From contig CAADRB010000003.1 of NCBI GenBank assembly GCA_900708905.1, positions 3,950,599 through 4,014,598 on the forward strand: a stretch of DNA of 64,000 nt, read 5' to 3'. Of this stretch, positions 24,221 to 64,000 are shown one piece after another; position 1 is the first letter of the stretch; every line of letters begins with the position of its first letter. The notes beneath the pieces were generated by a model. The model was not told the DNA's origin. It ran no database searches and was given only the letters and a program-made list of their open reading frames with translations. The DNA is from Hymenolepis diminuta (taxonomy: Eukaryota; Platyhelminthes; Cestoda; Cyclophyllidea; Hymenolepididae). A program made the translations under genes and the position numbers.

Positions 24221-26278
24221 CACATTACAAGACATCAAGCATGTTGGTACAAAGAATTCGAAGGCAAGCGAAGCTAGCAACTGCGGTGATCTAGCTTAAT
24301 TTAAGTGGATTCATCATATCTGAAGTAAATTTGTGATACCTCATTTTCAATATCATTTGTAATCCTTCGTTTTAGCATGCTCAAAACCATAAATGGATAA
24401 TGATAAAATCTGTCTAAAAAATCATTTTTAATTTGTTCCCTCCCCATATTCACATTTCTCTTCTATATACTTTCATGAAAATAATGTCCAGAAATACAAT
24501 ATTGGCTATTATCGTAAATTCATAGTACCGAGTTTGTGGGGTTCACAACGCTAACAAGGCTGATTGAATTACGTGCGCTGGAACTTTCTGTAACCGGTCG
24601 CGTAGAGAATAAGCGCGGTGTTCGACAGAGACCTCCTCAACCAATCAGTAATCAAGATCCCTGCAGCCTGGCGTGGTTTTGTATTTAATGACTAAGCTTT
24701 TGACACATACAACAAAAATGAACGAAGTGGTCAATAAACCCTCTCCACTCAGCATCTTTCTGGTGCTTACCACGTTGGGCATAGCTTAGCTAATTTGGGA
24801 GGACTCTGCTAGAGGCTATTCGGACTGCTTAGGAGGGTTACTCAGGTGTAGCAAAAAAGACTTATTGATGTAGCATCCGCTACAAATTGCCAGTCTGTAG
24901 TAAAAATATTTGGGACATCAGCAATAACAAACTAAGGGCAAAAAGAATTCACTTCTTTCATGCGCAGATCAATCGACTCAGTTGTTACCTTGTAGAATTT
25001 CCTTCGATAGTAGATACCCTGCATGGAGAAAGGTAGACCTCATCATCTTAATCACCCCGACCGAAGACTAAAGAGCTTGCAGAAAGGTATACCCCACCGA
25101 AAAATCACATTCGAGATTTTAACAGATCAGTTACATAATCGGTCATAGGAAATACATATATTTTAATATCTATTTTGTTTTATGATTTTTTTTAAAATTT
25201 CTGTTAAATTAATATTATTTAGAATTGTATCACTCAATCTCTACCTACTCTACCTAGCTGTAAGAATATAAGAATATTTCAGAATAGGCAAAGCTTGTTT
25301 TCTCTGGCCTTGAAAGCAAAAAAATGAATACAACCGATTTAACCCATCACAAATCTGTCAGTTATAAGTATATATCGAGTTTAAGAATTTGCAAAGAAAT
25401 ATAGATGACAGGACCATGAAATTTGAATTTTTAATCGTGGAATCGTGGTAAGACCCTGATGCAAATATTATAGAACCTAATTACACAAGTCAGAAGTATG
25501 GTGGGAGCTTTTTTAGTCTCTGACTCTACCCTCAACAATTTTGCATTCCCGTCCCTTTTATCCCAAAATGATAATAAGTTCATTTATTTAAAGATCGTAT
25601 TGAAGATACAAATTGGACATTAGGTTACAAATTCTAGCACACCGCAGGAAGATTTATGCGAAACCTTATATATACGTGCATTTTTGAATTCTTTAATAGC
25701 TTTTATTTGCATAAATTGGTTCTGAAAGTTATATACACGGAAGCATCCTCCTTCATTCCGTTGCGTGACTTTGAATTTATAATAAATATATGAAAGTACA
25801 CATCCAGCAGAGCTAATTACAGGTAGGGTGATTGCTTGGCCAATTTCTTCTTCCCCTAAATACACTTTTTGTCACCAATTTCAGTCATATTCTCATAATA
25901 AAAAATTGTAAGAGCTTTCTGCATTACAGTATGCTATAACAGCCTAATAATCACTAAATATTATTTCTCAATACTCAATTACACCCAATAATCTATTTAA
26001 ATTTAATTCAAATGGACATTTATTTTGTTTCTCTTAGAAGAAGTGATAATTTTTTTCCCCCGCTCCCAATATTTCTTCTATGAATAAAAATGTAATTTCT
26101 TTCTTTATTTCCCCACCGATAAAAGACATTTGACAATTATTCTTATTTATTTAAACCGACACCGATTGAGAGTAAGTTTCGTGAATACACTCGTGTTGAC
26201 TATAACGTGCCTTCTGATCTGTTGTGGGTTATTAGCTTCTGTGTTAAGTTGCTATATTACCGAGTTTTCTAGATTGTT
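24221..26278. other. Intergenic, unassigned, up to the assembly gap
   Basis: No conserved coding sequence is seen. The region at about 24540-25140 is less AT-rich than its surroundings and may be further repeat debris. The last 150 bases before the gap could be part of the LTR or leader of the element whose Gag follows the gap. Confidence 0.4.
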
Positions 26279-26869
26279 NNNNNNNNNNNNNNNNNNNNNN
26301 NNNNNNNNNNNNNNNNNNNNNNNNNNNNNNNNNNNNNNNNNNNNNNNNNNNNNNNNNNNNNNNNNNNNNNNNNNNNNNNNNNNNNNNNNNNNNNNNNNNN
26401 NNNNNNNNNNNNNNNNNNNNNNNNNNNNNNNNNNNNNNNNNNNNNNNNNNNNNNNNNNNNNNNNNNNNNNNNNNNNNNNNNNNNNNNNNNNNNNNNNNNN
26501 NNNNNNNNNNNNNNNNNNNNNNNNNNNNNNNNNNNNNNNNNNNNNNNNNNNNNNNNNNNNNNNNNNNNNNNNNNNNNNNNNNNNNNNNNNNNNNNNNNNN
26601 NNNNNNNNNNNNNNNNNNNNNNNNNNNNNNNNNNNNNNNNNNNNNNNNNNNNNNNNNNNNNNNNNNNNNNNNNNNNNNNNNNNNNNNNNNNNNNNNNNNN
26701 NNNNNNNNNNNNNNNNNNNNNNNNNNNNNNNNNNNNNNNNNNNNNNNNNNNNNNNNNNNNNNNNNNNNNNNNNNNNNNNNNNNNNNNNNNNNNNNNNNNN
26801 NNNNNNNNNNNNNNNNNNNNNNNNNNNNNNNNNNNNNNNNNNNNNNNNNNNNNNNNNNNNNNNNNNNNN
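26279..26869. other. Assembly gap (591 N)
   Basis: A run of 591 undetermined bases. It sits directly upstream of a retrotransposon Gag frame, so the missing part probably holds the 5' region of that element. Repetitive sequence is the likely cause of the gap. Confidence 0.99.
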
Positions 26870-27418
26870 GACTCAATCGAAACTGCCAAAATTGCGGCCA
26901 TTGTCCGATGCATCATGGAACAAATGAGTCCGTCCAAACCTGATACAGATCCAGAAGCCTTCATTAAGAATGTTGGTGAGTTTCATTATGAGCCCTCTGT
27001 AGGTGAAATTCCTACGACACGGTACGCTCGTTATCAGGATATTTACGAAAATCGAATGGCAGGATTACCGAACGAAATGAGAATAAACATGCTGCTGTGG
27101 AAATTCAACAAAAACGACCACGATCTCTATCTAGCATATCTCCTTCCACTCTCGCCGAAGAATTTCACATATGAGGAAACAATCGAAAAGTGCGGAAAGG
27201 TGTTTGGCGATAATGCCTCACCTTTCAATAGGCGTTTTAAGTGCCCAAATTTGGCCATGCGCGAAAGTGAAGACATTCACAAGTATGCAGCCATTGTGAA
27301 TCGAATGTGTAATGCATTCTCGTATGGATTGCTAAAGGAGGATCAGCTCAGTTTCCATATTCTTATAAATACAAATTTCACTCTCCCAGATATAACTTTT
27401 ATAGATCACACAATTTAA
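26870..27418 (+). mobile_element. Truncated retrotransposon Gag
   Basis: One open frame runs from the gap to a stop at 27416-27418, 182 codons. It contains PDTDPEAFIKNVGEFHYEPSV, RYARYQDIYENRMAGLP, NEMRINMLLWKFN, SPKNFTYEETIEKCGKVFGD and HKYAAIVNRMCNAFSYGLL. This is the capsid-type Gag of Ty3/gypsy-like LTR elements seen in flatworms, a family call from recall. After about 27345 the translation no longer looks like Gag and there is no nucleocapsid, protease or reverse transcriptase behind it, so the copy is truncated by deletion or a secondary breakpoint. The first in-frame ATG after the gap is at 26915, but the true start is probably inside the gap. Confidence 0.8.
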
Positions 27419-30400
27419 ATTGAGTTCACATCCAAAAACCACAAGTTCTTAAACCCAGTTGTCTGTTTATGCCATTAAGCATTGATTATTCCTACTGATT
27501 TGACATATCTCTTTTGAATGTCCCACTTTATATTTGCTTCACCTATTATGCCTTCTGAAATATTATAAATTGGCTGCTTAACAACATATCCATAGAGAGA
27601 AAAAGGTTTATTTTCAATAAACACTCAACATCGTAGAGTGCCAGATAACCAGGACAAAATTGGAAGGATGATTATGATTAATGACTTTTGTGCACTGAAA
27701 ATTATTTCAACACTGAAGATCACCGTGACATTGAAATGATATGATTTTCTGAACTGTTTACTAGATATAATTTCACGCTTTTATATGGGGAGAATGTATT
27801 TATAATTTGACCCACGTATATATTTATAACTTAAATCTGACACACGTATCTTACGAGATAAAAAATTGCCTGATAAATAGTTTGGTTTTGCTTTTATTCT
27901 AAAACATTATTAGAAAATCTTCTATCGGTATTTCTTACAGTCAGACAATTTGTTCATTTATTAATTACTGAGAGCGCAAATATTATTTGTTTTCTACCCA
28001 TTGGTCTTTTCTCATCATTAAACAAATGTCAAAAATTTTATTAAATAAAATATCTTTCACCGTAGAGTTGGTTAGTAATTAATTAATTAATAATTATTTT
28101 AATTTTTGTAGTCTCAACCAGAACTGGCTCTACCTAGCGATTGTAGACCATTCTAACGGACCATTAATTATACGAGTTTGCAATTCGGTAACTTAATTTA
28201 AGTTAGAGACCTTATGGCACACATCGGATTTTAAAATAACTATAGAATTATCAGACGTCGTACCCAATGTTGAAAGCGTAGTGATTAAAGAGTTGGACGA
28301 ATCGATTAAACTTGATACTAATACACGTTACCAAATTCCACGACATATACATAATAAAAAATCGTCTAAACAGTTAATAGTTTTTCTTATTATTTCTGTG
28401 AGCAAATACCTGGGATTAAAAGGGTATAATCGTAAGTAATGGCGGAAAGGTCGAAATATAGATCTCAAACTGATCTCTACTAAACCACGGTCTAACAATT
28501 AAATATCCCTAAATCAGCATATCATGGAAAAGACAGGGGCCACGTCGTCTTAATGCTTTTATTTGGCATGCATATACATTTATAGATATTAGTTTATCCG
28601 ATTCCCATTCAACTAAAGAAACATAAATTTTACAAGTTTTGAAAATATATTAGAACTATTTAAAATTCTTATTTTTATTTTCCGGTTAAATCTAGTATCA
28701 TCTGAATATAAACATTTCTCAAAATCTGACATGATACTTTAATGCCAATGATGTTTCCCCGAAATATGCCGCTCAAGGTCTCGCGCCATTAGACAAAGGA
28801 ATTAAATCAGCACTTAAGCATTCGTTGGGATAGTCTTGTATATTTTCACTAGTGAGTTTGTTTATTGTGTATCTAGAGTTATTTTTAATGCTTTTACCAT
28901 CTGCCGTAAATCATTTACATAGTCTCCGAGTATCTATGCCGTAAAATAATTTGATTAGGCCTTAAAAAGAGTAGTATATGTTCATCATTTTTCAATGTTG
29001 CCTCTCTATTTGATAAATACTCAGCGTTCCATCTAAAAAATACCATTTAATCTGTATGTTTTTGAATAAATGTTCTAGTTTTTTTATTTTGCTGTTTCTG
29101 TTGTGCTTGAACTAATAAGCAATAGCGTTGCCTTTTGTTACTTCAAAAAAGAGACCGTCGGCTCACTTTCAACTTTCTAAAAATTTGTTTTTTTGCTTTT
29201 CATCTCAGTTAATGTCATTTCTAAACCTTAGGTCTTGTAATCGTATTTATTTTAGATATTGCATTGCAGTTTAATTAACTGAGAACGAATTTTCTCCTTT
29301 ATCATTACTTTTATTCTGTTTCCTTGTAGTCTTCTTGAGCAAATGTCAAGGTGTTTTTTGGTCGTGATGTCTCAAAAGTGTTTAAATTTTTCTGATATTA
29401 TCAACGATATAATCTTTTTCCTTCGTTTTTAAAAGATTTCTAATAATAGGATATTAAGAGATATTGATTTCCTCTCAAATAAATATTCTCTATTTCACTG
29501 GCCTGTGGTTCGCCAATCATCAAGTGCGTATCTGTTATTAATTTGCATTTTCTTGATCACAAGCACGTAATCTGGATTCACTCAATGTGGAGTCTTAAGA
29601 TTTTATGACGATGGATTTTATTTCCCATTTCTTTTTTTCTCTTTACGCTGTCTAATTTGTGCCAGTTATTCGCTGAGTTACAAGCATCAACTTGCTCATA
29701 TTGTTTCGTCTTCATTTGTTTCAATGATACTTTTAATTCATGGCTCATTTGTTAATAAATGAGCTGATGAGACACTTAATTAAAATATGAAGCTCTTCAT
29801 AGTGCCTAATGAGATTCCAATTTAGTTTGATCTGCCTAATCTCAACTTTAGGTACTTCTCTGATTTTGTGTATGTGAGTGGTCGTTTAAAGAAATTTCTT
29901 TTTCACGAATCTTACTGTTAAGATAGTTCTCCTTATTCTTTACTGTTTGACGTGAATATATCAAATACCTGTCCTCTTCTGTTGTGGTTTTCTCACTGCT
30001 CGAATTTCTCAAAACCGCTTTTGCTTTGCTCTTCGTGTGTTCTGAATGACAGTCATTGAGAAAGGACGATATTTGCATTTGATGGCTTCAGAGAAAAGTT
30101 TATCATTTATGGTGTCTAAAATGAGGGACTTTTCGTTTTTAAGTGATTTACTAATCAAGTTATTCAGTGATTGAAATGCGCTGATCTCCATGAACATGTA
30201 AAATTTATGCTTTCCTCCGATGCCAAAAATATTAAGACTGGTTAGTAATCCACCTGTTATGTGCATTTTTCATTCAACAGTTGACCTTAACGCTCTGAAG
30301 TATTTCAAGTGGAAAAGGCGCTATAGGTGAAATAGAACTAATAATTATTCGATTTCAAGAAAAATGTTTCTTCTTCAAGATGCAAATATTCGAATTTAGT

Positions 30401-30717
30401 TATTATCTTTATCCAGTGAATATCATAGGGACATAAATACGTTAACCTCACTAAATCTGGTCTTGGTAGTACTTTAATTGATCATATTCGAGTTAGCTTC
30501 GTTCATAATCGGGTGACAGCAATGTATTTTTCCCTCGTTCCTTATAATGCTTGAGAAGTATTAATCCATGTATACATCGTATTAAATAATTGTATTGTAG
30601 CTCGTCCTGGAATTCTGTTTCATTCTAACCGTTTTTACCCTATTCAGCTACAACGAATGTTCTCGGGAGCAATCTATTAGCAGTATCTGTGTCGTCTTAC
30701 TACCACACTCTTGCATA
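27419..30717. other. Intergenic, AT-rich, no gene recognised
   Basis: No conserved frame and no further retrotransposon domains were found. It contains very AT-rich patches (for example 28060-28110). The last few hundred bases should hold the promoter and 5' leader of the kinase gene. Confidence 0.5.
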
Positions 30718-63939
<33,222 letters not shown>

Positions 63940-64000
63940 GTATGTACCGCCTCTATTTAATCTAGGAAATTATTGCATATACTATCTAATAGTTAACTTA

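Overview
This is nuclear DNA from an invertebrate animal. The best guess is a parasitic flatworm, probably a tapeworm. Protein-coding genes are split by spliceosomal GT-AG introns that range from 37 nt to over 7 kb. The sequence is AT-rich, carries one 591-base assembly gap, and contains a Gag fragment of a type I associate with flatworm LTR retrotransposons. The organism call is inference; the gene identities are much firmer because exon-by-exon translations match conserved animal proteins.

Left part (1-12.1 kb) is gene-dense. SERP1/RAMP4, a small ER membrane protein, lies on the minus strand (3320-3592). It is head-to-head with SF3A2, a U2 snRNP splicing factor, on the plus strand (4252-6111). 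POLE2, the second subunit of DNA polymerase epsilon, lies on the minus strand (7734-11016). It is head-to-head with a TEX264-like ER-phagy/proteostasis membrane protein on the plus strand (11399-12104). So there are two divergent pairs with short shared upstream regions of about 0.66 and 0.38 kb, and SF3A2 and POLE2 converge.

Middle part (12.1-30.7 kb) is gene-poor and holds mobile-element debris: a solo-LTR-like repeat (22096-22596), a decayed Gag-nucleocapsid remnant between short direct repeats (22.75-24.22 kb), the gap (26279-26869), and a truncated Gag reading frame (26870-27418). Two or three orphan exon-like segments near 20-21 kb have good splice donors but no recognised family.

Right part (30.75 kb to the end) is one large gene: a Misshapen/NIK-type Ste20 kinase (the MAP4K4/TNIK/MINK1 family). 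I resolve sixteen exons with matching phases, giving at least 1312 residues. The C-terminal citron-homology (CNH) domain lies beyond the window. Its first intron contains a second copy of the LTR-like repeat, and its fourth intron contains a locally GC-rich island full of inverted repeats. The central Glu/Arg/Gln coiled coil typical of this family is not visible in the exons I could join.

The genes are housekeeping and signalling functions with no operon-like link. I do not see a convincing new multi-gene system. The most unusual items are the intronic inverted-repeat island, the coiled-coil-less kinase linker, the POLE2 start codon placed alone on its exon, and the matched pair of LTR-like repeats with target-site duplications.
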